A stretch of DNA of 64,000 nt from Candidatus Liberibacter africanus PTSAPSY (GTDB taxonomy: Bacteria; Pseudomonadota; Alphaproteobacteria; Rhizobiales; Rhizobiaceae), in NCBI RefSeq assembly GCF_001021085.1, contig NZ_CP004021.1, positions 1-64,000 of the forward strand, in the 5' to 3' direction. A model generated the notes under the pieces. That model made no database searches and was not told where the DNA came from. It saw nothing but the letters and a program-made list of their open reading frames with translations. This document shows positions 19,190 through 29,891 of this stretch, in pieces. Position numbers and translations under genes: made by a program. Every line of letters starts with the position of its first letter. The first letter of the stretch is position 1.

Positions 19190-20625
19190 TCATGATACAG
19201 CGTCTCCAACTGATTTTTCGGCGGAAACCCTAAATTTGCAACAACGAGAATTGGTTCTCGATTTCATAAATAATCTAATTCTATAATCAATATTGGAGTT
19301 TTCGTCCACAGTTGGTTGAGTTCTAAAGGATGGAGCTGTTCCGAGTGGAAGTTTTTTCTCAATATTTATAACTTTTGTTTCTAAAATATTGATGTCGGCT
19401 TGTAGTTTTGTTGCCACACTACCTAGATCTAATTGGCCCTTGTTGACATCGGAGGAAACCCTATCTATTTTATTTTCGTTCTCTAATGTTTTCAATGCGA
19501 TAGCAAACGCGTCTTTAGCAAGTTCAATAAAATTTACATTATCAACATTATGATAAATGCGATCGACTACAGAGGTAAGGTTTCTGTATCAGTTTTCTAT
19601 ATCATCAACCCTTTTCAGGATAATGGAATGTCCTTTTAATTCGAGGAGAACTTCTTCCTTTAATTTTTCATTCTCTGATATTGTATCTTTTAACTCTTTG
19701 ATTTCATCTTTAAGAATGGTTATAAGATTTTCTTGTTCACCTAATTTAGTATCATATACCGAAGTCTTGCTTTGAGTATTGTTTATCTCACCCTTAAGAT
19801 CTGTAAACCTCTTTTTTGATCGGATCTAGAGTTTTTTCATCGAGTGGCGACACACTGGTTGATGGAGAATAAGTTGGTTTTAACTCTAACTCTTTTAATA
19901 TATTTTTGTGAGATCGGTAACTTCCTTCTTAATAGAATCTAAAACTTTTTCATCGAAAGGAACGCCAATCGTTAATGGTGTATCTTCTAACTTCTTAACA
20001 CGACCATATATAGATTCTACCTTGTTTTCGATGGGTTGGAAAAGAGACTTGTCATTTAAAAGGATCTTTTCTGCTTTAAAAGTAATTGATCTATCTTTAT
20101 TTATAGTTATGCCAGCTGGGTATATCAATCTTTCTGAAGAGTCTTTTTCTGAAGTAAATATTTCTAAATCATCGTCGTATGTGGTGTTTATTACCGCCAA
20201 AATCAGTAAAATATAATGATGTGGTGTTACCGTAAGTTGTTAGGTCTCTAAAAGTTTGATTTGCGAAAAGAGGTTTTTCGTTGATAAGAACTTTAGAATC
20301 TTTAATATTAATTGAATGGTCTTCTAGAGATATAGAACTAGTATAGATTTTATTCCCCCCAAGGATGTACTCCAACATGTCCTATTATAAAGTTCTTACT
20401 TGTATAAAGTTCTTACTTGCAGTTTAGAAAGTTCTTACTTGCAGTAACGTATTACTCCTTCGTGAACCCACTTCATTGCCTTGGCGATCACTTTGGAATT
20501 TTAGGCCTCTAAGGACAATTACAGGTTCTTTAACAAGTGAATAATCCTACGTATGATCGGAAGATTCTATGGTGATACGTTTAGTGTATTTATCTTCTAA
20601 GAATGGCAAAATATTAAATATATAT
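19190..20625 (-). pseudogene. Fragmented phage tail-fibre-like coiled-coil gene
   Basis: Joining minus-strand frames gives a protein of over 400 residues: an N-terminal part from about 20612 (FLEDKYTKRITIESSDH, then a stop, then VKEPVIVLRGLKFQSDRQG), a middle part (20378-19895), and a coiled-coil C-terminal part (19810-19190). Breaks include a frameshift near 20190, an extra base near 19815, and stops near 20540 and 19590. Two related segments, PFDEKVLDSIKKEVTDL and PLDEKTLDPIKK, show an internal repeat. The composition suggests a tail fibre or tail appendage. All joins are by eye. Confidence 0.6.
20389..20441. repeat. Three short direct repeats
   Basis: AAAGTTCTTACTTG occurs at 20389-20402, 20406-20419 and 20428-20441, inside the tail-fibre remnant. 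This may be a local tandem expansion. Confidence 0.8.
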
Positions 20626-20837
20626 TAAGGAAAAATGGCATGTTATTTGTAATATATAAAAAAAGTGTAAAATACTATTGTAAAAAGCAATATAATTTTC
20701 TATAATTCACCAATTGTGATTTTAAATAGTCGTTTTCAGATTCTGAAAACACATGAATGTTCGTTACTATATCTAGTAAAAACTATTATCTTCACTATAA
20801 ACTTTAAACTATAGAATAAGATAGAAAGGAGTATGAT

Positions 20838-21446
20838 ATGGCTTTCGAAACATGGCTTTCGTTTGTGGTTTTTTGTTTTGTAATCGCCTCTGCCCCCGGG
20901 CCGGGTAATATTCTCACCATTAATCACTCATTACAACATGGATGGCGTTCTTCTAAAACTCTAATTTTAGGACAAGAGATAGCGATCTTTATTATAATGT
21001 TAGCGGTGACCTTAGGAACAAAATTCTTATCTAGTTTAGATTATACAATGTTAATCATTAAAGTGTTAGGAGTTTGTTGGTTGATCTATTCTGCGTGGGG
21101 CGCTTGGTTCTCTCCTTTTAATGATCTTCCTTTAGATCAAATTCCTCCTTTTACTAAATTAGAATCTTTTACTAAAGGTTTTATTACAGATTTTACAAAT
21201 GGAAAAGCATGGATATTATTGATGGCTATGATTCCTCCATATTTAAATATGGAACATCGTTTGCTTCCACAGTCTCTTATTCTATCGTTCACAGTAGTGG
21301 GTGTTGATACTATGGTTCTCGTGACTTACGCTTTTATAAGCGGCCAATTGAGAAAACTATTTTCCACACCTAAATTTGTGAAAATACAAAATCGTGTTTC
21401 CGCTGTTGTCTTGCTATTATTAACATTTAAAATAGCTTATTTCTAA
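20838..21446 (+). CDS. LysE/RhtB-family amino-acid exporter
   Basis: The 202 aa membrane protein has the LysE superfamily hallmark APGPGN (about 20-25) after the first membrane segment. About six hydrophobic segments follow in the normal arrangement for the family. A strong ribosome site, AAAGGAG, precedes the ATG. The family exports amino acids such as Lys, Arg, homoserine or threonine; the substrate cannot be read from the sequence. It is the first intact chromosomal gene after the phage remnant and is convergent with pyrE. Confidence 0.88.
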   Translation: MAFETWLSFVVFCFVIASAPGPGNILTINHSLQHGWRSSKTLILGQEIAIFIIMLAVTLGTKFLSSLDYTMLIIKVLGVCWLIYSAWGAWFSPFNDLPLDQIPPFTKLESFTKGFITDFTNGKAWILLMAMIPPYLNMEHRLLPQSLILSFTVVGVDTMVLVTYAFISGQLRKLFSTPKFVKIQNRVSAVVLLLLTFKIAYF

Positions 21447-21635
21447 GATCAAGAGTAAATCACATATACTAAAAAAATTATGCGATATAAGTAATTATCA
21501 TCCGATTTTTTCTTATACTCATGAGAATAAGTATTCATAATAATCGGTGTTTTATTACTTTATCGCATATATATATGCTTTAAGTAGCGGAGGTGATATC
21601 TAAATATCGAGACAAAAAGTTACAATAGATAATAA

Positions 21636-21660
21636 GGGCCGACTCCCAAGGGAGCGGCCC
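21636..21660. terminator. GC-rich hairpin between convergent lysE-type gene and pyrE
   Basis: GGGCCGACTCCC-AA-GGGAGCGGCCC forms a long, nearly perfect stem in otherwise AT-rich DNA between two converging genes. It lacks a clean T tract on either side, so it may be a bidirectional transcription barrier. It could also be the 3' end of a small RNA; the loop-side CTCCC recalls alphaproteobacterial sRNA stems. Confidence 0.55.
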
Positions 21661-21730
21661 AACATTATTATTTCATATTTTTATTAGAATTAGAAAATCT
21701 TATTTATTTTCTCGTCAATAAATTTAATAA

Positions 21731-22420
21731 TTACATTTTTCCAATACCACCGTTTTTCTGTGACCATTCCATTGGATTTTCAAGAAAAAATTGTACTTCC
21801 TTTAAAACATCTTGATTAAAAATTTTTAATTTTCCAGCGATTTTTAAAACATCATGCCATGTAGAAAGATAATGAAAGTTTATATTATTTTCACGAAATC
21901 GTCCAAAAGATTCAGGGAATATATTATAAAAAAACAACCCAATTCCATTGTCAATTATTCCACCCGAATCACGAACAACCTTAATGAAATCAAACATTGA
22001 ACCACCTAAAGTAACCAAGTCTTCTATAATAAGAACACGAGCTCCTTTAAACATATGCCCTTCTATTTGAGATTTTTGACCATACTTTTTTGCTTTTTTT
22101 CTGATATAGATCATTGGTAATTTCAAACGTTCAGCTAAAAATGCCGCGAATGGGATCCCTGCTGTTTCTCCGCCTGCAATAATATCAATAGATTCAATCC
22201 CTATATGTCTTAATACAACCTTTTCCGTCAAATCCATAACCATTGAGCGTGCATTTGCAAAAGAAATAAGTTTTCGACAATCAATATATACGGGACTAAC
22301 AATTCCTGAGGTAAGATGATACGGATTTTGGGGCGAGAAATCAACAGCTTGAATTTCAAAAAGAATTTCAGCCATCAACTCTGCGATTACTTTTTTTTCT
22401 GAAAAATTATTAATATTCAC
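21731..22420 (-). CDS. pyrE: Orotate phosphoribosyltransferase
   Basis: Transfers phosphoribose from PRPP to orotate to make OMP in pyrimidine synthesis. The PRPP-binding motif is RVLIIEDLVTLGGSMFDF (about 130-147). The upstream KLPMIYIRKKAKKYGQKSQIEG stretch is the orotate/PRPP loop region with catalytic Lys residues. At 229 aa it is slightly long for the family. The start codon is GTG, with GGAAGG upstream. It lies directly downstream of pyrC (85 bp) on the same strand, and the two are probably co-transcribed. Confidence 0.93.
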   Translation of the reverse strand: MNINNFSEKKVIAELMAEILFEIQAVDFSPQNPYHLTSGIVSPVYIDCRKLISFANARSMVMDLTEKVVLRHIGIESIDIIAGGETAGIPFAAFLAERLKLPMIYIRKKAKKYGQKSQIEGHMFKGARVLIIEDLVTLGGSMFDFIKVVRDSGGIIDNGIGLFFYNIFPESFGRFRENNINFHYLSTWHDVLKIAGKLKIFNQDVLKEVQFFLENPMEWSQKNGGIGKM

Positions 22421-22504
22421 TGACTAACAAAATCCTTCCTACTATTTAAAAATACCTATTGTATAATGTCAGACAGATAAGAGATACGTCAACTTATTAT
22501 AACT

Positions 22505-23554
22505 TTAAATATTATCATTATGAACTACTTCCCAATATAATGAAAATAGTGGGTTAAAAATCGTAATATATCCCATGGAAGTATTAATTTTTTCATCAAA
22601 AAAAATGGGTTTTTCACGTTTTATTAGGGATATTTTCTCTGTATTTAACGGTATGCCATACCATGTTGCACCGTTAATGCTAACAAAACTTTCTAAATTT
22701 TCAAGTTTATTTTCTTGTTCAAATACTTGAGCAAGACAATTAAGAGAATTTTTTGCAGTATAAATACCAGCACAGCCATAAGATGATTCTTTAGAAGAAT
22801 CTAAATGAGGAGCAGAGTCAGTGCCAAGAAAAAATCTAGAATTACCAGAAACGGCAGCCTTACGAAGAGCAAGACGATGTTCCTCTCGTTTTGGGAGTGG
22901 AAGGCAGTAATAATGCGGATTAAGACCATTCTGAAACATTGCATTTCTATTAATAATAAGATGATGAACAGTAATAGAAGCAGCTATGTTAGAAGAGTTA
23001 TTGACATAGTCAATGCCATGTGAAGTTGTTATATGTTCAAAAATAATTTTTAAGTTTGGTAGTTTATTACGCAAAGGTTCTAAAATCTTTTCTATAAAAA
23101 CTAACTCCCGATCAAAAAAATCAATATCCGGATCCGGCATTTCTCCATGAATGCACAGTGGCATTCCTATTTTTTCCATTCTTTCCAATACAGGAAACAC
23201 ACTCTCAATACTATCTACACCATTGTGAGAATTTGTAGTACTACCAATAAAATATAGTTTTACCGCCTGAACTAATCCAGAGGAAAATCCTTCCTCCACA
23301 TCATCCGGATCTGTTGTTGCAGTGAGATATATAGTCATCAAGGGAGAAAAATCATATCCTGGAGGAACTGCATCTAAAATCCTCTGACGATAAGCACGTA
23401 CATCATGGGTTGTCATAATCGGAGGATTAGTATTAGGCATAATAAGAGCTCGTTTAAAATTTCTCACAGTATCCTTGATAACAGTTTTTAATATTTCTCC
23501 ATCACGTAAATGTAGATGCCAATCATCTGGAATTCGTAAGGAAATTTTTTGCAT
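22505..23554 (-). CDS. pyrC: Dihydroorotase
   Basis: Interconverts carbamoyl aspartate and dihydroorotate. It is a class II (PyrC-type) zinc enzyme: HLHLRDG (metal His pair) near residue 15, [16 protein letters not shown] with the carboxylated Lys near residue 100, [20 protein letters not shown] and FLGTDSAPH (catalytic Asp). I use the ATG at 23554 because GGAGAG lies 5 nt upstream and the family starts at this position. This gives 349 aa. A 14-residue N-terminal extension is possible but unsupported. Confidence 0.94.
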   Translation of the reverse strand: MQKISLRIPDDWHLHLRDGEILKTVIKDTVRNFKRALIMPNTNPPIMTTHDVRAYRQRILDAVPPGYDFSPLMTIYLTATTDPDDVEEGFSSGLVQAVKLYFIGSTTNSHNGVDSIESVFPVLERMEKIGMPLCIHGEMPDPDIDFFDRELVFIEKILEPLRNKLPNLKIIFEHITTSHGIDYVNNSSNIAASITVHHLIINRNAMFQNGLNPHYYCLPLPKREEHRLALRKAAVSGNSRFFLGTDSAPHLDSSKESSYGCAGIYTAKNSLNCLAQVFEQENKLENLESFVSINGATWYGIPLNTEKISLIKREKPIFFDEKINTSMGYITIFNPLFSLYWEVVHNDNI

Positions 23555-23691
23555 GTTCTCTCCAAGAGATAATCTGAAACGATACTTTGATAGCATCTAG
23601 GGAAATTTTCATAGTAAATATTAAAAAGAAGTCTGTTATCATTCCCGAGTTGTTTAACTATATCATTCCTATTAAAAAAATGAGCAATAAT

Positions 23692-24913
23692 CTATTTGTA
23701 TATCATTACTTTATCTGAGTTATATTTGGCAATATTATGTAAATACTTCTTCTTTAGCTTCATTATACGTTGATAAGCGCTTTCAATTCTGCTTGCTTCA
23801 ATCTCACCTGACTTTACATGATTATAAATAATTTCAATTACATTAGCAGGATCTTGCCAAACAGGAACTCGCTAATTACTAAAAATCAACATATCGACCC
23901 CCGCATTAATAGGTAACTTTAATGCTTCACTCACTATAATTAGCCGATATAGCTCCCATTTGCATGCAATCAGTGCTAACAACGCCCTGAAAGCCCATCT
24001 CATCCCGTAATTTATCTTGTATTATAACCTTAGATAAAGTAGCTGGTTTGCCACTAGGGTCTAAATTACGATTAACAACATGTGCGCTCATAACAATAGG
24101 ACATGCATTATTATGAGAAATTCCAGATTGATATGGCTTTAATTCCTTTTTATTCCAAGTATCAGTTACATCAACAAAACCTAAATGAGTATCACCTACG
24201 GCACTACCATGCCCAGGAAAGTGTTTGTAAGCACAAGCTATTCCATATTTTTTATAAGTGCGAGATAATAATTTAGCATTCTTTTCTACTTCTTCAGGAT
24301 TGCTTGAAAAACTACGTTCATTTAGTGCAATAAATGTTTTTGGTCCGTATAAAAGATCAACAACTGGCGCAAAGTTCGTATTAATACCCGAGTTTAGCAA
24401 AGTTTTAGCCATACTTTCAGCTTGTTGCTTTCTCTGCTTAAGAGGTAATTTCGCAAACTGTTGTGCAGAATATGTTTTAGGGAAACCATAGCGACTACTT
24501 AAGCGCTCTACAGAACCACCTTCATAATCAATTGCGACAATTAAAGGAAATGAAGATTCTTTTAAATTCGCTCTATGTTGATCAGCTTCCTTAGCCATAT
24601 TTTGTAATGCTGTTGTTAATTTATGCAATTGATTAGGATCTTTAATATTTCTTTGGTAAGAGTTCTTTTTAAAATCATGATCAAAGAGAATCACTCCTCC
24701 AACCTGCCTATTTTGAATAGCAAGTCCAATTGGGCTATTGGGCTCCAACTCAAAGCCATCAAAACCAACAATCAACATTTGCCCTATTTTTTCTTTCATA
24801 GAAATTTCATCAATTGAACTTTCTTGTCTTCTTGATGGCAACCTACAAGAAAAAGATAAAAATACTAGCAATAGAAAAAAAGGCTTGATATCATAAAAGT
24901 TAGAAAACGACAT
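23692..24913 (-). pseudogene. Broken GH3 beta-N-acetylhexosaminidase (NagZ-like) lipoprotein
   Basis: The open part (23927-24913) is a glycoside hydrolase family 3 barrel: IGQMLIVGFDG, FPLIVAIDYEGGSVERL, NFAPVVDL, YKHFPGHG, SAHVV and the nucleophile region GVVSTDCMQMGAI. A signal peptide ends in FSC, suggesting a lipoprotein. The frame stops just after ANYSE, where AGTG is tandemly duplicated (AGTGAGTG near 23930) and shifts the frame. In the restored frame the protein continues EALKLPINAGVDMLIFSN, meets a TAG near 23873, then reads on to about 23692. The enzyme normally trims peptidoglycan GlcNAc. This copy is probably inactive, although all but the last ~75 residues remain. Confidence 0.8.
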
Positions 24914-25420
24914 TATAAATCTCTCAACGGTTATTTAATGTATCTTACTTTCATGATTATTATCATAAAATAGCACAATGCTGAGTATTTAAGCTAGAAC
25001 ATCGATAAATAGCAAGATAATTTTTTTACACTCAATGAGAGAAAATAAACCATGTTATTTTTATTATAATATTTTTAATTATCCGAATATTTTAATTAAC
25101 TGACCAATATAGCAGATACCAGACAACTAAAATACCTATAGTAATCCGGCTGGACTCAAGTAATTTTTGATTCTACTCTGTCTGTGTGGAAGATGCGGAA
25201 TGATTTTTTTAAAAGATAATATGGAAAGTCAACCATCATGACCAAACGTCTTTCATAAAGTATAATTCACCTATAACATAGTCATATAACAAAAGATAAA
25301 AATGACGTTTATAATAAACAGTACCCATAACATTATAGACGTATTTGCTTGCAGAGGAAAGTTTAAAACAATCAGCCCACTATTCCTAAAAAACAAGAAA
25401 CTGCCTAAATTATTCGGAAT
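24914..25420. other. Intergenic region without visible genes
   Basis: AT-rich DNA with no supported frame. I see nothing that I can name. Confidence 0.5.
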
Positions 25421-25464
25421 AAAATATAAACATAGCAAAAATCATAAAATATAAACATAGCAAA

Positions 25465-25494
25465 AATCCTTTCCCATCAATACGGGAAAGGATT
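25465..25494 (-). terminator. Intrinsic terminator of the outer-membrane protein gene
   Basis: On the minus strand AATCCTTTCCC-GTATTGAT-GGGAAAGGATT forms an 11-bp perfect stem followed by TTTGC. It lies about 40 bp after the stop. A 25-bp direct repeat (25421-25469 region) partly overlaps it. Confidence 0.85.
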
Positions 25495-25533
25495 CAAAGC
25501 TTAATGTTCATAAATTCCCATAATTAATTCATA

Positions 25534-26181
25534 TTAAAAACGAACAACTACACCTGTTGATACTCCTACGTTTTTCCATGAACTATATTGCAACTGATTA
25601 TATGGAGATGAGAAACTATATTCAGCACGAACTGAGAACATACTTGCTATTTTCTTTTCAATTCCAACACCTAAAACTGTATCTGATGTAGGACGTGGTA
25701 TAAAGCCTCGTATATTTTTAACATTTGAAATATCTTTTACACGAAACCCTCCAAATCCATAAACAAGAGTGTTTTGGAAAATAGTAGAATTTGAATTATC
25801 AAAAGTAAAACCAGTACGTAATAAGAACGTAGCAGATAAATTATTAAGATCGGTGTCCTTGTTTAAAAAGTTACCTTCCAAATTAGAAGATAAACCATAA
25901 ACCAAACTTCCATCTTGACCATCATAACCGACAGAAATATTTCTCATAACAAGGTTGCGGAAATTAAAAGAAGCATTGGAATCATTTTTAACAAAATCCG
26001 AACCAATATATAATCCCTGAAACCTTGAGAAATTTGAATTAGAGAATTCTGCTCTAGAAGGGCCAGGATAGTAATAATTATCAGCCATTACAGTAGAAGA
26101 CATAAAACCTAAAAACAATCCACTACATAATAATGTATTAATTGGACTGCTAACAAACTTTTTGCTTACAAAACCCATCAT
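25534..26181 (-). CDS. Outer-membrane beta-barrel protein (Omp25/porin-like)
   Basis: The 215 aa protein has a signal peptide ending near STVMADNYYY. Alternating hydrophobic/polar strands follow, with YIGSDF, VSVGYDGQ-like and YGFGGFRV segments, and a C-terminal strand ending in VVVRF. The terminal Phe is the BAM recognition signature of outer-membrane barrels. Its size and the VGVGIEKKI...SVRAEYSF region match small OmpA/Omp25-type barrels of Rhizobiales. It is monocistronic with a clear terminator. It is a likely surface-exposed antigen. Transport function cannot be inferred. Confidence 0.85.
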   Translation of the reverse strand: MMGFVSKKFVSSPINTLLCSGLFLGFMSSTVMADNYYYPGPSRAEFSNSNFSRFQGLYIGSDFVKNDSNASFNFRNLVMRNISVGYDGQDGSLVYGLSSNLEGNFLNKDTDLNNLSATFLLRTGFTFDNSNSTIFQNTLVYGFGGFRVKDISNVKNIRGFIPRPTSDTVLGVGIEKKIASMFSVRAEYSFSSPYNQLQYSSWKNVGVSTGVVVRF

Positions 26182-26535
26182 TAATCTCCTTACAAAGTTA
26201 ATGTTTTACATGTATAATATTGTAGTATCGTATAACAATATATTTAATAAAACAAAAACAAAAATATAAATAAATAAAATACAATTTAAAACAGTAATAA
26301 ATATAAATATACAAAAATAATTTTTATATATTTGTATAATACAATGTAAATAAAAAGAATAATTATTATTTTATTAATATTACTTCATCTACATGCACCT
26401 CTTCATATAATTCGATGAAGAGATGAATGTTATTTCATGCAATCCCAATACATCGAAATATGATTTGGAACGCATTTATAAGCATATCATACTATCTAAA
26501 AATAATATACTACTTTTTATTAATTTACTTCATTT
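26182..26535. other. AT-rich spacer with one inverted repeat
   Basis: Contains the upstream region of the outer-membrane gene and a perfect 8-bp inverted repeat, CTCTTCAT/ATGAAGAG, at 26399-26422. The repeat lies downstream of the phage holin-like gene and might end late phage transcription. It has no T tract. Confidence 0.4.
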
Positions 26536-26967
26536 TTAAACAACATCGTTAAGCTTATCTTTTATGGCATCATTAGCCATTTTCTCGTCTTCTTTGATAG
26601 AAGAAATATTAGGAAGTGATGTTATCTTCGAAAGAATAATATCACTTAGTTTATGATCATCTAATTTAAGTTGATTAACAGCATCAGGATTGGTATTACG
26701 CAGGTACTCTTGTGCTAATTTCATTTTTTCAGGAGTAATATCAGAAGATTGAATTTTTGAGATAGCAAAGGTTAAAGCATTACTTGCCGCCTTATGCAAA
26801 CCATCTCGTAATGCAGATTCTATTTCTAATTGCTTAGCTTCTTCTGTCAATTTTAATACATTTTTTAAGGGTTCTATAATTCCTTTAACAAATATAGGAA
26901 CAACAAGAGAAATCCCGAATACTACTAAAGGCTGAAATATGTCAATTACATTCATTATATAGTTCAT
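26536..26967 (-). CDS. Phage holin-like membrane protein
   Basis: The 143 aa protein has one N-terminal membrane segment (FQPLVVFGISLVVPIFVKGI) and a charged cytoplasmic part. That part includes AASNALTFAISKI and ITPEKMKLAQEYLRNTNPDA. The architecture resembles the LL-H/superfamily 6 type phage holins. It is the last gene of the phage late region, where lysis genes are expected. No endolysin is visible next to it. The lysis role is inferred from position and topology. Confidence 0.65.
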   Translation of the reverse strand: MNYIMNVIDIFQPLVVFGISLVVPIFVKGIIEPLKNVLKLTEEAKQLEIESALRDGLHKAASNALTFAISKIQSSDITPEKMKLAQEYLRNTNPDAVNQLKLDDHKLSDIILSKITSLPNISSIKEDEKMANDAIKDKLNDVV

Positions 26968-27325
26968 TAAATAACCTTTCCTCTTTGATATTCAATATTG
27001 TGCCATTTTAAAATTATTTTATTATGGGACACATCACTCTCGATGAATGAAATATCCCCCGAAAATTCATTTATTTATTTCTTTTTAAATATTAAAGGAT
27101 GCACTGTAAGAATATTAAAGCAAAAAAATCAATTGTATAAATAAATCGATTTAAATATGAACTGCTCATTACAGTTAACGAAATATTTTTTATAAAAATT
27201 AGTAATATAAAGTAGATATACAGTAAAAAATAAGTATTTATATTATTCAAACTATCATAAGTGGAACGACTAATACATCAAATTTCATGGAATTTTTTAT
27301 AATACATAAGACGCATAGATGCACT
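26968..27325. other. AT-rich spacer between holin-like and tail-fibre genes
   Basis: No supported gene. Only short stop-rich frames are present. Confidence 0.5.
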
Positions 27326-28392
27326 TCATGTTTTTTTATCAATAATATTACGTAATTTTATTACTTCTTGTGAAAGTTCTTGTACGGCTTTTGCTAGATA
27401 AGGAAGAATAAAAGATGGATTAGGAGTCAAATAATCGCCAATGGTATCAACAAACGATTTATTGACTTCTTGTAGATTATTTGCCGAAAAACCAATCTTA
27501 TGTCGGACTAAAGGATCCATTCCAATTTCAGGAATATAGTTGAAATCGATAAATTTTAATTTTTCAATGCTTTCTAGCGCAGAAACAGATGATTTTCCAT
27601 GTATATTTTTTAATCGCTCATCAGATATAAAATAACTACAGCCCACAGGACCACGGTCAGTATCGAAATGAATATATCCTGGACCTCGCTGCATATTAGA
27701 AACTTTCGTCTTTTTTATATACATATTTTCTGCGTTATCAGCTGTATGTTGAGCTTGTCTTATTCCTTGCCATACCGTTTTTTGGTACTTATAGCACATG
27801 ATATCCCCATCATCCATAAATTCGACAATCTTCTGGGAATCTCTATAAAATTTAACACCATTTTTAAAAATAGCTCGATGCAATGCTGAATCATCATTAC
27901 AAGATAATAATTCTCGCATAAAGGAAGAAAGAAAAGCTGTAGCATATTGATTACTATCAGCAGTATAAACAATATGGCCCGGTGTTTTCGCATGAGCGAC
28001 TAAATTTTGCAAAGCAAGAGGCGCTAAACGCGATGTCCAAACTTCTCCCATAGAGCTTGAATCAACCTGTAATGTGAATTGCCTTCCATTCCATCCCAAA
28101 TATATTTTATTATTTAGTTGCTCTTTTCCTCCCCTTGTTGTACAGGGAGAAAAGGCAATATAGTTTCATTGATTTTACCTTTAGTAAGATTTCTAGCATC
28201 GTCTGTGCCTAAATTAACACGCGCTTGAATGGCATTAGTTGCAGCCGTTCCTCCTGCACAAATAGGACGAGGACAGTTATTATCCAATGCTAGATCTTCT
28301 AATAAATTATTATAAGCACTGCTACTAATATTACTATTGGGATAAGCCTTGGATCCAGATGGAATAGTATATACTTCTCTAATACGAGGCAT
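27326..28392 (-). pseudogene. Phage tail fibre with S74 chaperone domain, split by a frameshift
   Basis: The N-terminal part (28392-28114) begins MPRIREVYTIPSGSKAYPN and contains CPRPICAGGTAATNAIQARV, the usual start of rhizobial podophage tail fibres. It stops after EEKSN. The next part (28099-27326) has no ATG, only a TTG. Its frame is open through NNKIYLGWNGRQFTLQVDSS upstream, so the two halves were almost certainly one gene with a +/-1 shift near 28115. The C-terminus has the S74 intramolecular chaperone domain with SDERLKN (Ser-Lys dyad), KLKFIDFNYI and GFSANNLQEV. It would form the trimeric receptor-binding fibre if intact. Confidence 0.75.
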
Positions 28393-28519
28393 GAAATTTC
28401 CTTTAAAAATAAAATAAAATATTTCTCAATAAAAATTACAAAATATTTGAATAGCTAGCACCACATAACAAAAACCGAATGTGGTTAGTTGCTTTATCTC
28501 ATAATGCCATTCACTTTGA

Positions 28520-29686
28520 TCATGCAGATCTTTTTTTGTTTTTTCTCCGTATTTGAGCAATATTAAAGAGCCGACCATAATCAACAGATTGTATCCCTTG
28601 ATGATTTTCAATAACGGAATATGGGCGAATTTTATTGATTTCTTGTGCCATCACACCAATTCTTTGGATATTTGCCGGATCTGATACATATCGATATTGA
28701 TATAGATTTGCCACGGGCTTGATATCGCGTTTCATTCGACGATCAGAAATAAGAGGCGCTAATTGATTGCCCATATTGAGTATATCATAGAACTCTTTTT
28801 TCTGTTCCTTCCATTCTGCTAATTTATTACGATATGAATCTTGAGCTATTCCTGCATAATCAATGGGAACTATAGGTGTAGGATTTTTAAAAGGAATAGA
28901 AATTTTAGGTGAAGTAATACCTTGCATAAGAGATAGAATTTCATGAAATGCTTGCTGTCTTTGAGCTATTTTTTGCTGTGCTCTTTGTGCTTGCGCAAGA
29001 TTATGAAAATAAGCGCGTCTAGCTTGCATATTATCTACACGCTCTTGTTCCTCAGAAGTTTTTAAAATTGTGGATAGACGTGCATCATTGAGCTTTCTAT
29101 TTGTTTCATCTATTGCCCTATTCCAAGAAACAGATCCTGGCATAACCCCCTGATTATATAGTTTTGTTTCCAAGTCTTCGCGATCTTTTTGCAATAACGG
29201 CTGTAATCGATCTAACAAGGCCTTTTCATATTGCTGATTTTCAACTGTAGGATAATCATAGAGAATTTTTTTCTCTTCATCGGAAGAAATAGTTTCTCGT
29301 TCTGGTAAATTATTGTCCTGAGTATGAGGAATAGCAGAAAATTGTGTGGTATTAGTGTTGATGTTGTCAGGAAGAATATCTGTTATCCGCCGCGTCAAGA
29401 GATCTGACAACAAAAGATTATTCATGTTTTTTCGATTATAAATCTCTTGTTGTTGAGGATGCAATGAATAACTCTGAACGTAATGTGGAATAGATACTTC
29501 ACGACCGATTAAAGGATCAACCACCTTGTCTACACCATCTTGTTTATACCGCAAGATACCATCTGGTGTAATCTGATCCATGTTTTCTCTACTTGAATTA
29601 ATCAGAGAATTAACAATATTTTCCGATGATTGCACAGAATAAATATCTTTAGGATCAGGAGCTGCAGGTGCGGATTGTTTACCCAT
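28520..29686 (-). CDS. Phage virion protein with C-terminal S74-like domain
   Basis: The 388 aa protein starts at MGKQSAPAAPDPKD. GAGG lies upstream of this ATG; the in-frame start nine codons earlier lacks such a site. The middle is a long, Gln/Arg-rich helical region (about 180-260). The C-terminus has SDRRMKRDIKPVANLYQYRY and IGVMAQEINKI, the S74 chaperone pattern also seen in the adjacent tail fibre. Similar proteins in rhizobial podophages sit between fibre and GNAT-like genes. It could be a tail-tip or ejection protein. Confidence 0.7.
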   Translation of the reverse strand: MGKQSAPAAPDPKDIYSVQSSENIVNSLINSSRENMDQITPDGILRYKQDGVDKVVDPLIGREVSIPHYVQSYSLHPQQQEIYNRKNMNNLLLSDLLTRRITDILPDNINTNTTQFSAIPHTQDNNLPERETISSDEEKKILYDYPTVENQQYEKALLDRLQPLLQKDREDLETKLYNQGVMPGSVSWNRAIDETNRKLNDARLSTILKTSEEQERVDNMQARRAYFHNLAQAQRAQQKIAQRQQAFHEILSLMQGITSPKISIPFKNPTPIVPIDYAGIAQDSYRNKLAEWKEQKKEFYDILNMGNQLAPLISDRRMKRDIKPVANLYQYRYVSDPANIQRIGVMAQEINKIRPYSVIENHQGIQSVDYGRLFNIAQIRRKNKKRSA

Positions 29687-29891
29687 ATAAAACCTCATAA
29701 TTGTAAATAGCACAAACCAACAAACATTTTATCACTTGAGATATGATGCTTGAATCATTGAAGGAGATTGTATTTTTATTATTATTGTAGGAAGGAAAAA
29801 AATATCGGCGGTAAAAAACATCAAACCGCAATCAAAATTAATTAATTAATTAAGAACAAGAAATATATTTTTTGATATTCAAAAACAAAAA

